Shown here piece after piece: positions 1-5,788 of a stretch of DNA of 5,788 nt; position 1 is the first letter of the stretch, and every line of letters begins with the position of its first letter. The notes under the pieces are model-generated. The model was not told where the DNA came from and did not search any database. It worked only from the letters and a program-made list of their open reading frames with translations. This DNA is from an uncultured Lachnospiraceae bacterium. GTDB lineage: Bacteria > Bacillota > Clostridia > Lachnospirales > Lachnospiraceae. Where the stretch lies: contig CADBTG010000311.1 of assembly GCA_902797475.1 (NCBI GenBank), positions 1-5,788 of the forward strand. Reading direction: 5' to 3'. Position numbers and translations under genes: made by a program.

Positions 1-628
1 CATCGGGCTCATTGTTGATGACATAGGGCTTTGCGCCGAGCGCATCGAAGACGGAGCGCGCAATCATCCAGGAGCTTCCGTTTGCACAGTCAAGCGCAAC
101 CTTACGGTTCTCGAAGGACTTCGTGGCAACATTGGTCAGATAACCGATGTAACGGTTACGTCCGGTATAATAGTCAACCGTGCAGCCGATGTCCGCGCCT
201 GTTGCGAAAGCCGGGTCGGGAGTCTTTCCGTCGAGGTATTCCTCAACGAGATCCTGCACCTCGTCCTCCATCTTCTCTCCGTCACCATTCATCAGCTTGA
301 TGCCGTTATCGACGAAGGGATTGTGGCTTGCGCTGATCATGATGCCGCAGTCAAACTTATCCGTTCTTGTGATGTACGATACGCACGGGGTCGTCGTGAC
401 ATGCAAAAGATACGCATCCGAGCCCGAAGCCGTAATGCCGGCAGCAAGCGCGTTCTCATACATGTAGGACGAACGTCTCGTATCCTTTCCGATTACGATC
501 TTCGCGCGCTGCCCTTTTTCTTTGCTGTAATAAGCGCCGAGGAAACGTCCGATTTTAAATGCGTGCTCTGCGGTCAGAACTACGCCGGAACGGCCGCGAA
601 AACCGTCTGTTCCGAAATATTTACCCAT
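1..628 (-). CDS. glmM: Phosphoglucosamine mutase GlmM, N-terminal 209 residues (cut by window edge)
   Basis: GlmM interconverts glucosamine-6-phosphate and glucosamine-1-phosphate in the cytoplasm, the step leading to UDP-GlcNAc for peptidoglycan. The ATG at 626-628 opens with MGKYFGTDGFRG, the hallmark GlmM N-terminus. The phosphoserine loop ISASHNP lies at residues 98-104, with Ser101 as the residue that carries the phosphate, followed by DNGIK at 107-111. The motif ALDCANGS near residues 178-185 begins the second domain. The frame is open to the left edge, so the metal-binding loop (around residue 240 in the family) and the C-terminal sugar- and phosphate-binding domains are not visible. 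An AAGGA ribosome binding site sits 6 bases upstream of the ATG. The gene follows nagB by 73 bp on the same strand and probably shares its transcript. The SASHNP superfamily also includes phosphomannomutases, but the N-terminus and loop fit GlmM clearly better. Confidence 0.93.
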   Translation of the reverse strand, partial: MGKYFGTDGFRGRSGVVLTAEHAFKIGRFLGAYYSKEKGQRAKIVIGKDTRRSSYMYENALAAGITASGSDAYLLHVTTTPCVSYITRTDKFDCGIMISASHNPFVDNGIKLMNGDGEKMEDEVQDLVEEYLDGKTPDPAFATGADIGCTVDYYTGRNRYIGYLTNVATKSFENRKVALDCANGSSWMIARSVFDALGAKPYVINNEPD

Positions 629-634
629 AAAGGT

Positions 635-639
635 TCCTT
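635..639 (-). promoter_or_regulatory. Ribosome binding site of glmM
   Basis: On the minus strand this reads AAGGA, 6 bases before the ATG at 628. The bases CCTTT directly after it can pair with AAAGG of the site, but the loop would be only 2 bases, so this is a weak structure at best. Confidence 0.75.
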
Positions 640-642
640 TCC

Positions 643-668
643 GGGCATAAGCCCAAAGAGTTTTACTC
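643..668 (-). other. Two short inverted repeats in the nagB-glmM leader
   Basis: On the minus strand GAGT-AAA-ACTC (668 to 658) is followed by GGGC-TTAT-GCCC (654 to 643). Each has 4-bp arms, so either could occur by chance, but they sit one after the other between the larger hairpin at 673-700 and the glmM ribosome binding site. They may add structure to the glmM leader. No T-tract follows either of them. Confidence 0.35.
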
Positions 669-672
669 ATAA

Positions 673-700
673 GAAAGCGCGCCCCTTAAGGCGCACTTTC
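673..700 (-). other. GC-rich 11-bp hairpin directly after nagB
   Basis: On the minus strand the sequence GAAAGTGCGCC, then a TTAAGG loop, then GGCGCGCTTTC forms an 11-bp stem with one G-T wobble. It begins 1 base after the nagB stop codon. The sequence following it is TTATGAG rather than a run of T, so it lacks the U-tract of a full intrinsic terminator. Likely roles are protection of the nagB message 3' end, partial termination, or a processing site that sets different nagB and glmM levels. The structure is seen in the sequence; its role is inferred. Confidence 0.6.
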
Positions 701-701
701 A

Positions 702-1424
702 TCAGCCGTTATAACACTCTTCGTCAACAACAAGAGTTACGTCGTCATGCAGATTCAGGAAAGATGCGGGGCACATCGTGGTGACCGTACCCTTTAACAT
801 CTTCATGACAGCATTGTGCTTGCCTTTGCCGTTAGCAAGAATGATAATCTTCTTTGCGGAAAGAATGGTTCCCATTCCCATCGTCAGGGCATGCGTCGGA
901 ACCTCGTCCGCGCTTGCGAAGAAGCGGGCATTGGCGTCAATCGTATCGGGGGTAAGACCGGTAACATGCGTTACGGGAACAAGCTCCACATCGGGCTCGT
1001 TAAATGCGATATGGCCGTTTCTTCCGATGCCGAGAACCTGAATGTCGGCACCGCCGAGAGAACGCACAAATGCCTCGTAACGGGCAGCCTCGGCCTCGCC
1101 GTCATTGGCCGCGCCGTTCGGCACGTTCGTTCTGCTCTTATCGATGTTTACACGGTCGAAAAGATTCTTATTCATGAAATAGCGGTAGCTCTGGTCATTG
1201 TCAGGGCTGATCGGAAAATACTCATCCAGATTCACGGTCGTGATGTCGGAAAAATCAATCTCACCCTTGCGGTTCATCTCAACAAGCTTTGCATACATGC
1301 CCTCAGGCGTGGAACCCGTTGCAAGTCCCAGCACGGCATTCGGCTTATCCTTCATAACCTGCGCCACGATTTCAGCTGACTTTTCGGAAACTTCCTGATA
1401 ATCTTTGCAAACGATTACTTTCAT
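702..1424 (-). CDS. nagB: Glucosamine-6-phosphate deaminase NagB
   Basis: NagB converts glucosamine-6-phosphate to fructose-6-phosphate and ammonia, feeding amino sugars into glycolysis. The 240-residue protein is complete and matches the short Bacillus-type enzyme (about 242 residues) rather than the allosteric 266-residue E. coli form. Visible motifs are the phosphate-binding loop LATGSTP (residues 34-40), NLDEY with general-base Asp67 (65-69), and GIGRNGHIAFNEP (132-144) with ring-opening His138 and Glu143. Asn136 stands where E. coli has Asp141, which is normal for the Bacillus type. The ATG at 1424 is preceded by GGAAGGA, with AAGGA 7 bases upstream, and by a promoter at 1509-1537. The TGA at 702-704 is followed at once by a strong hairpin and then glmM, which competes for the same substrate. 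The short length suggests the enzyme lacks GlcNAc-6-phosphate allosteric control, which is an inference. Confidence 0.96.
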   Translation of the reverse strand: MKVIVCKDYQEVSEKSAEIVAQVMKDKPNAVLGLATGSTPEGMYAKLVEMNRKGEIDFSDITTVNLDEYFPISPDNDQSYRYFMNKNLFDRVNIDKSRTNVPNGAANDGEAEAARYEAFVRSLGGADIQVLGIGRNGHIAFNEPDVELVPVTHVTGLTPDTIDANARFFASADEVPTHALTMGMGTILSAKKIIILANGKGKHNAVMKMLKGTVTTMCPASFLNLHDDVTLVVDEECYNG

Positions 1425-1431
1425 TCTTTTA

Positions 1432-1438
1432 TCCTTCC
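1432..1438 (-). promoter_or_regulatory. Ribosome binding site of nagB
   Basis: On the minus strand this reads GGAAGGA, ending 7 bases before the nagB ATG at 1424. It is a strong site at standard spacing and supports this start. Confidence 0.8.
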
Positions 1439-1508
1439 GAATAATAGATTTTTATATCTCAAATCAGAACCGTCACACAGTCCCGATGCAAGATCTCTCA
1501 CGAGAAAA

Positions 1509-1537
1509 ATACTACCGCAAATATGACATATTTTCAA
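1509..1537 (-). promoter_or_regulatory. Predicted sigma-A promoter of nagB-glmM
   Basis: On the minus strand a -35 box TTGAAA (1537 to 1532, 5 of 6 consensus bases) and a -10 box TAGTAT (1514 to 1509, 4 of 6) are separated by exactly 17 bases. The stretch is AT-rich compared with the neighbouring genes and lies in the only sizeable gap between the surface-protein genes and nagB. Transcription would start near 1500, giving a leader of roughly 75 bases. The assignment is by consensus match only. Confidence 0.6.
1519..1533. promoter_or_regulatory. 15-bp inverted repeat in the promoter spacer, possible operator
   Basis: AAATATG-A-CATATTT is a perfect inverted repeat with 7-bp arms around one central base. 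It fills most of the 17-bp spacer between the predicted -35 and -10 boxes of nagB and overlaps the -35 box by two bases. A dimeric repressor bound here would block RNA polymerase. It does not obviously match the Bacillus NagR (GntR-family) operator I know, so the binding protein is unknown. AT-rich palindromes can arise by chance, hence the moderate confidence. Confidence 0.45.
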
Positions 1538-1545
1538 GAAAAAAA

Positions 1546-3525
1546 TCACGAGTTCACGGGAAAATCACCATTTCCGTCAGACGCTCTATTCTTCTTTTTT
1601 ATCATAAAGAAAGTGAGCAAACAAATCAGAACTGCCGAAAGAACGATTATGGAAAGTACGATGACGGCCGTTCTGTTTGTTTTGCCGCTCTTTCCGTCCT
1701 TCAAATCGTCTCCGTTCTCATTACCGGAGGCTGCCTCCGTCGGTTTCGGAGACGGCGTTTCCAAAGCAGTCGGTGTAGGTGTAGGAGTCGGTGTCGGTTC
1801 GGTTGCAATCGGAACATCGGGCGTATCCTTTACGGAACCGTTCAGGGTTTCATCCGCTTTAACCTCTTCGGCTTTATGACTCTCGCCTTTTAACAAAGCC
1901 TCAAGCAGTTCCGATGCGCTGCCTGACGTGCCGCGGAATAAAGTAGCTTTATCTGCATCAATCATAAGGATTGCGTACTCATTTTTCTTTAATAATACGT
2001 TCTCGTAGTCAGCTCGTCCGGCATCCTTTGAAGCAAGGCTGTCAAACAGACCGGCGCGGAACGTGACCCTCATCCGCTTATTCGCCGTCACAACGACAAA
2101 GTACCGGCCGCCGTCCGGGAAATCAAAGAGGAACTCTCCCCGTAATCCGTAAACGGCTCCTTCCTTCTTCATCTCGGCAAGGTTCGTGCATTTCCTGCCG
2201 TCGCCGGAAACAAGCGGCTTGCCCTCGGCGTCATATACGGTGACGTCCGCTTTTCCGTCGTAACACACATAGCCGTATGCGTTTCGGATCTTCTGAAGCC
2301 TTGTCCCGTCCGCAAGAGCATCGAGAGCCGCAAGATAATATTCGGGCGCATGCGTAGCCGTCAGGGAAGCCGCACCGCCGCCCTGATCTTTCTCTTCTCC
2401 GCCGAGTCCGTCCAGATAATCCGAGACCGAAGGAAGCACGTAATCCGCTACGGATGTTGCCACGGATTTGTCACCGAGAATCACGGAACGGATCGCATCC
2501 TGCGCAATTCTGTAATATACCGAAGGCGAACCGAGCAGGTCGGAAACAATCACAAGCGCACGGTCGAGCATGATGATATTGCCCGGATTGACCGAAACAT
2601 TCTCTGCTTTTGCATATTCTCTGAGATTTGCAAGGAAGGCTTCTTCGTAGGTTTCATAATCCTCATCGTGAAGCGGTGTAGGCAGTAAAAACGTCAGTCC
2701 GTATCGGCCGTAGCCCCATTCGCCCGGAGCGACCTTCGGCACGACGTCCGCAGGATTCACAAACGAAAAGATATTGCCGTACAGTTCCTTCGCGCCCTCT
2801 TCGCTCTTACGAGTCACCAACGGACACGCGAAGCAATAAGCATACAGGTTTTCGGGCTTCATGTTGCCGAGTTCTCCCCGTTCGGCCATCCGGTCCAGTT
2901 CGGCCGCTGCTAGATTACATACGGCCGCGCCTCTTGAATAACCGGTCAGAAGGACCGAAACCTTCTTATCCTCGGAAAGCTTTCTGATATATTCGGGCAG
3001 TTCTTTTTCGATGATCTCCGCACCGCCTAAAAAGCCCTGGTGGTCTTCGGTATTTCCGAGCGTGAAATTGCCCGCCCATTCCTTCTTGTAGTTTCCGCCG
3101 CGCACTACGACGACAACCAAAACGCTGTCCTCCGAAATCTCCCGCACGCCGTAAGCGTATCCGATTGTATCGGGTCCGGGGACTCCGTAATGCACGGTAT
3201 TCTCATCATAGCGGATGCCCAGACGGTCAAACAACGGAAGCAGATTCGAAGCATCAGACTGTTCGCCGTATCCGAATCCGGAAAATGCCATGCGCAGGGA
3301 CAGTCTCGCGAGATCCATGTTCAGTTCGTAGGAAGAACAGCCGAAGAAGCTGTCCCGGTAGGTATACGAATACTCTGCCTGCTTCGGCTCCCCGAAATTG
3401 CCGCTTGTCTGATAGGGATAGTTCCCCTCAAGCTCTTCGGCGCGGCACGGATGCAGAAAAAGAGCGCAGAAAAGAAAGACCAGTAATAACAGTGCTCTTT
3501 CCGTTCTGCGCCGAATTCTTCTCAT
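1546..3525 (-). CDS. Secreted, membrane-anchored lipase-like alpha/beta hydrolase
   Basis: This 659-residue protein looks like a surface hydrolase related to class 3 lipases; its substrate is unknown. Residues 1-29 form a signal peptide: an Arg-rich start, a hydrophobic core ALLLLVFLFCALFL, and likely cleavage after CRA. The nucleophile elbow LTGYSRGAA gives Ser197, FVNPADVVP gives Asp260, and THAPEYY gives His392, a plausible triad. Residues 411 to about 560 look beta-rich and may be a second domain. A Pro-Thr stalk (about 576-597) leads to a membrane helix (about 619-641) ending in MIKKKNR, so the catalytic part should face outward. The frame can be extended to a TTG at 3624, inside the preceding gene. 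The ATG at 3525 was chosen because it starts the signal peptide and lies 13 bp after the upstream stop, with a weak GGAT site 6 bases before it. It is probably cotranscribed with the two genes upstream. Confidence 0.85.
   Translation of the reverse strand: MRRIRRRTERALLLLVFLFCALFLHPCRAEELEGNYPYQTSGNFGEPKQAEYSYTYRDSFFGCSSYELNMDLARLSLRMAFSGFGYGEQSDASNLLPLFDRLGIRYDENTVHYGVPGPDTIGYAYGVREISEDSVLVVVVVRGGNYKKEWAGNFTLGNTEDHQGFLGGAEIIEKELPEYIRKLSEDKKVSVLLTGYSRGAAVCNLAAAELDRMAERGELGNMKPENLYAYCFACPLVTRKSEEGAKELYGNIFSFVNPADVVPKVAPGEWGYGRYGLTFLLPTPLHDEDYETYEEAFLANLREYAKAENVSVNPGNIIMLDRALVIVSDLLGSPSVYYRIAQDAIRSVILGDKSVATSVADYVLPSVSDYLDGLGGEEKDQGGGAASLTATHAPEYYLAALDALADGTRLQKIRNAYGYVCYDGKADVTVYDAEGKPLVSGDGRKCTNLAEMKKEGAVYGLRGEFLFDFPDGGRYFVVVTANKRMRVTFRAGLFDSLASKDAGRADYENVLLKKNEYAILMIDADKATLFRGTSGSASELLEALLKGESHKAEEVKADETLNGSVKDTPDVPIATEPTPTPTPTPTALETPSPKPTEAASGNENGDDLKDGKSGKTNRTAVIVLSIIVLSAVLICLLTFFMIKKKNRASDGNGDFPVNS
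1768..1797 (-). repeat. Pro-Thr dipeptide repeat encoding the stalk of the hydrolase
   Basis: Five consecutive Pro-Thr pairs (residues 577-586) are encoded by a hexamer-like tandem repeat, followed by looser Pro-rich sequence (TPSPKPTE). Such stretches usually act as extended spacers that lift a surface domain away from the membrane or through the cell wall. The repeat could vary in copy number between strains by slippage. Confidence 0.7.
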
Positions 3526-3538
3526 AAACTTATCCGAA

Positions 3539-4378
3539 TCAGTTCTGTCCTTCCGTGTATCTGATTTTTTTCTCCTCAAGGAAGCTTCTGATGACTCTTT
3601 CGCTGACACACTCCGTCGTGACAACCGGCACGCCGTCTACGATTCTCGTAACCGTGCCCGTCACCATGCCGGCAAGCGTGCCGTCCTTGGAAAGTACCGG
3701 AGCGCCGTTGTATCCTTTTGCGGAAAAGCCCGAAATTTCGAAGGAAAAGGTTCTTCCTTCTTCATTCTCTTTTGTTCTGACAACAATTCCGTCTGCCGGA
3801 TAAGGCGAAACGGAATGCTCTCCCGTCTGTGTCCAGGCGATGTCGTCCTTCTCGCGTACATAAGCGTAATCGGAAAATTCCATGATCGGAAATCCGAGCT
3901 TCATCACGCTCATGCCGAGCTTGATTCCGGCATCCTTTTTCGGGAAAACGGCATACCCTTTGTAGGCGGGATTCTGAAACTCTCCGAAGCGAATCAGGGC
4001 GATATCGTAAAACGTATGCATTTCAATGCTAAGCCGCACGGTCTTCTCAAAGCATTTATAGAAATGGTACCGGAACTGAATCCGGCTCTCGCCTTTCGTA
4101 TACTCGTACCGGCGCTCCAGACGGTTCGTCTCAATCCGGAAATTGCTTTCGGGCGGAATGTCGGCACGTTCCTTTTTGAAGCTCTCGTAACGGCTGTTCA
4201 CTCTTGCCGCACGCATGATTTCTTCCGCAACCTGTCTGGTCGTAACGGCTGCGCCTTCGGAGTTCACGAAGAAAAGTGCCGCAGTTCCGGGAATCACCTC
4301 CTCGGAACGATACAGTCTCGAAATGGTTTTTACGGGTCTCGTGTAGGCAGAAGCCCGTTCCGTGATATCTGCAAACAT
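3539..4378 (-). CDS. Trypsin-fold protein with degenerate active site (probable pseudoprotease)
   Basis: This 279-residue protein (numbered from the ATG at 4378) has the layout of a chymotrypsin/trypsin-like peptidase domain. An N-terminal GTAALFFVNSEG strand pair (31-42) leads to VTTRQVA, where the family has a T-x-x-H-V type His motif; the His position is Gln49. YDIALIRF keeps the Asp (Asp125). The Ser loop, normally GxSGGP, reads GYNGAPV, with Asn224 at the Ser position, followed by the usual DGTLAGMVTG strand. Two of three catalytic residues are therefore replaced, so proteolysis is unlikely and a binding or regulatory role is inferred. No signal peptide or membrane segment is visible. 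A longer frame starts at TTG 4393, but GGAGG lies 5 bases before the ATG at 4378 and decides the start. The gene lies 19 bp after the clostripain gene and 13 bp before the hydrolase gene. Confidence 0.8.
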   Translation of the reverse strand: MFADITERASAYTRPVKTISRLYRSEEVIPGTAALFFVNSEGAAVTTRQVAEEIMRAARVNSRYESFKKERADIPPESNFRIETNRLERRYEYTKGESRIQFRYHFYKCFEKTVRLSIEMHTFYDIALIRFGEFQNPAYKGYAVFPKKDAGIKLGMSVMKLGFPIMEFSDYAYVREKDDIAWTQTGEHSVSPYPADGIVVRTKENEEGRTFSFEISGFSAKGYNGAPVLSKDGTLAGMVTGTVTRIVDGVPVVTTECVSERVIRSFLEEKKIRYTEGQN

Positions 4379-4383
4379 GCTTT

Positions 4384-4388
4384 CCTCC
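4384..4388 (-). promoter_or_regulatory. Ribosome binding site that fixes the start of the trypsin-fold gene
   Basis: On the minus strand GGAGG ends 5 bases before the ATG at 4378. It lies inside the longer frame that would begin at TTG 4393, so the ATG is the better start and the first five codons of the longer frame are probably untranslated. Confidence 0.8.
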
Positions 4389-4397
4389 GACAATGAA

Positions 4398-5788
4398 TTA
4401 CTGAATCGGTCTGGTCCAGTATTCGTTATTGTACATATCCGTCAGTCTGTAAAGAATCTTAACTTTATAATCCTTCAGCTCCACATCGCTGACAACCATC
4501 TGCTCGGTCACGATGATCGGATCTCCGAAATAGTAACTGTCGGCATAGGTGCCGTCTTCGTTATAGTAGTCGCAAATGAAATCGATTTTGCTTCCGACAG
4601 TCAGCTCACTGAGTCCCTTTGCAACCGTATCGGTCTCGCCGTCCTTATAAACCGGAAGAACGCCGACGATGCTTCCGATGCCGTTTTCATCAAAGCTGAC
4701 CTGAATCTCGCATCGCTCACCGTCAACCTCAGCCGGAATGTATCCGAAGAAGACTTCCTTTCCGTCAACAACGGAGGAATCGGTGTGGTAGTAAGGAACG
4801 ACCTGATTGTTAACGGCAACCCATGTCTTATCCGTATCGGCAACCAGATTCCCGTTTTCATCATACGAGAAAACGTTGTCGAGCCCGAGGTCGATGTATC
4901 CTTTTCCATCGTAAACGAACATGTTCTTATCGACGCGGTTGACTCTGCTCCAGTTCTCTTCGGTCAGAGAAAGAACATAATCGTTGCCCTTCTTCTCGAA
5001 ACGAAGGTCTCCGCTCAGCATGTTATCGGATACATATGCGGCAAGCTCATCCGTGTTCTGATCCTTCAGGAACTCCGTCTCATCCGGATTCAGTCCTTCG
5101 ATGCTGCGGCCGCCGCTTAAGAAGCTTCCGAGGAGCGAAGAAAGAAGGTCTCCGCCTCCGCCGCCACCGCCGATTACGGAGCTGCCGAGATCGAACAGCG
5201 AACCGATGGGTGAGCCGGAACCGCCGGCAGCAATCTGACCGGAGGTTTCCAGAGAAGCAAATTCACGGATGCAGTTCGCATAATCGGAATCCATGCCGAT
5301 CTGATTATACGTTCTGCAGGCGCTGTCAACGCTCGAGGTCTTCTGATAAGGGAAGTAAATCGAAACGCCGTACGCATTGGTCATATTCGTGGAAGTCCGG
5401 TTATACTTGACAGCGCCCTGAATGGCATTGGCAAGCGCCTTTCCTTCCTTGGTATTCATATTAAGAGCAAGGTTCGTAAGGTCAACCTGGTCGATTCTGG
5501 TGCTCTGTGCGAACTCTCTCGTGCCGGCACGTGCCTTCGATACGGTCTCATAGTCCTTCTCTTTCAGTTTGCCGCTGACGGACTTCGCGAAGTCGCTCAG
5601 CTTGTCGGGAACCGTATAGGCAAATTCCGCAAGGTCTACAAGAGAAAGCGTCGTCTTCTGACCGCGGCACTTCGATGCGCAGGTCGAAACGAAATCGTCG
5701 ATGATTGTCTTGCCGAGCGCCGTAGAAGCAACGGAGGTATTGTTACCGAGCTGGGTGAGCCAGTTCGTGTAGTACCAGCCGATACCGG
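4398..5788 (-). CDS. Clostripain-family (C11) cysteine peptidase, C-terminal 462 residues (start beyond window)
   Basis: The frame is open to the right edge and begins with GIGWYYTNWLTQLG, which in clostripain-family proteins follows shortly after the catalytic Cys. The catalytic His and Cys therefore lie just outside and cannot be checked. The visible part continues with the conserved KCRGQKTTLSLVDLAEF and NAYGVSIYFPYQ segments. A Gly/Ser-rich linker at 5109-5240 includes seven consecutive Gly. A C-terminal module of about 200 residues follows, probably beta-rich (for example GKGYIDLGLDN and the ending YNNEYWTRPIQ). This two-part layout resembles proteins annotated as clostripain in Lachnospiraceae, usually exported; export cannot be seen here. 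An internal ATG at 5459 is not the start, because homologous sequence continues upstream of it without a stop. It is the first gene visible of the three-gene block. The substrate is unknown; family members typically cut after Arg or Lys. Confidence 0.88.
   Translation of the reverse strand, partial: GIGWYYTNWLTQLGNNTSVASTALGKTIIDDFVSTCASKCRGQKTTLSLVDLAEFAYTVPDKLSDFAKSVSGKLKEKDYETVSKARAGTREFAQSTRIDQVDLTNLALNMNTKEGKALANAIQGAVKYNRTSTNMTNAYGVSIYFPYQKTSSVDSACRTYNQIGMDSDYANCIREFASLETSGQIAAGGSGSPIGSLFDLGSSVIGGGGGGGDLLSSLLGSFLSGGRSIEGLNPDETEFLKDQNTDELAAYVSDNMLSGDLRFEKKGNDYVLSLTEENWSRVNRVDKNMFVYDGKGYIDLGLDNVFSYDENGNLVADTDKTWVAVNNQVVPYYHTDSSVVDGKEVFFGYIPAEVDGERCEIQVSFDENGIGSIVGVLPVYKDGETDTVAKGLSELTVGSKIDFICDYYNEDGTYADSYYFGDPIIVTEQMVVSDVELKDYKVKILYRLTDMYNNEYWTRPIQ
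5109..5240 (-). other. Gly/Ser-rich linker in the clostripain-family protein, with a seven-Gly run
   Basis: The encoded stretch of 44 residues is dominated by Gly, Ser and Leu. It contains seven Gly codons in a row at 5151-5171 (GGC, GGT and GGA mixed) and two similar short units, GSLFDLGSS and LSSLLGSFLSGG. It separates the peptidase region from the C-terminal module and probably acts as a flexible linker. The mixed codons argue against recent slippage. Confidence 0.65.

Noticed and set aside
1015..1020. Asn136 in NagB in place of the E. coli catalytic-site Asp141
   Set aside because: The Bacillus-type NagB, as I recall it, also reads GIGRNGH here, so this is a normal subfamily trait and not a defect.
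1530..1545. CodY-type box near the nagB promoter
   Set aside because: TTTTTTCTTGAAAATA resembles the CodY consensus, but an extra base between the two halves breaks the symmetry.
1538..1575. Intrinsic terminator at the end of the hydrolase gene
   Set aside because: A run of T follows the stop codon, but I found only a weak 5-bp stem (GGAAA/TTTCC) set back from it, inside the coding sequence. Readthrough into nagB cannot be excluded.
3436..3450. Possible lipobox in the signal peptide of the hydrolase (LHPC)
   Set aside because: Positions before the Cys are His and Pro, which do not fit a lipoprotein signal, and CRA/E fits ordinary signal peptidase cleavage. The protein also has its own C-terminal membrane helix.
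3526..3624. N-terminal extension of the lipase-like gene to a TTG at 3624 (692 residues)
   Set aside because: It would overlap the preceding gene by 86 bp and bury the signal peptide behind 33 charged residues. The ATG at 3525 gives a normal signal peptide and a 13-bp gap.
4379..4393. Start of the trypsin-fold gene at TTG 4393
   Set aside because: The GGAGG ribosome binding site lies inside this extension, 5 bases before the ATG at 4378, so the ATG is the better start.
4362..5120. Long open frame on the plus strand opposite the clostripain-family gene, and similar plus-strand frames elsewhere
   Set aside because: Each lies opposite a recognisable minus-strand gene, shows no domain or motif, and has no independent support such as a ribosome binding site in a gap.

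Overview
All genes in this 5.8 kb window read leftward on the minus strand. Mixed base composition (40-60% GC by line), AAGGA/GGAGG ribosome binding sites, a clostripain-family peptidase and a short Bacillus-type NagB suggest a low- to mid-GC Firmicute, most likely a gut Clostridia member of the Lachnospiraceae type. That placement is an inference from protein resemblance; no rRNA or other marker is present.

In transcription order (right to left), the first block holds three closely packed genes. The first is the C-terminal 462 residues of a clostripain-family (C11) cysteine peptidase, with its catalytic half beyond the right edge. After 19 bp comes a trypsin-fold protein whose catalytic His and Ser positions carry Gln and Asn, so it is probably a pseudoprotease. 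After 13 bp comes a secreted lipase-like alpha/beta hydrolase anchored by a C-terminal membrane helix on a Pro-Thr stalk. The spacing suggests one transcript encoding mostly exported or surface proteins; the trypsin-fold protein is the exception, with no visible export signal.

A 121-bp gap follows. It contains a plausible sigma-A-type promoter with a 17-bp spacer, and a 15-bp inverted repeat lies almost exactly in that spacer, as an operator would. This promoter should drive the second block: nagB (glucosamine-6-phosphate deaminase) and, after 73 bp rich in hairpins, glmM (phosphoglucosamine mutase, cut by the left edge after 209 residues). The two enzymes draw on the same substrate, glucosamine-6-phosphate. 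NagB sends it to glycolysis and GlmM sends it to UDP-GlcNAc and cell wall synthesis, so this block sits at the amino-sugar branch point.

Two start codons are placed downstream of the longest possible reading frame, because a ribosome binding site, the signal peptide or gene spacing supports the internal ATG. No RNA genes, mobile elements, CRISPR arrays or gene-free stretches over 300 bases were seen. The points most worth a second look are the degenerate protease in the first block and the possible operator in the nagB promoter.
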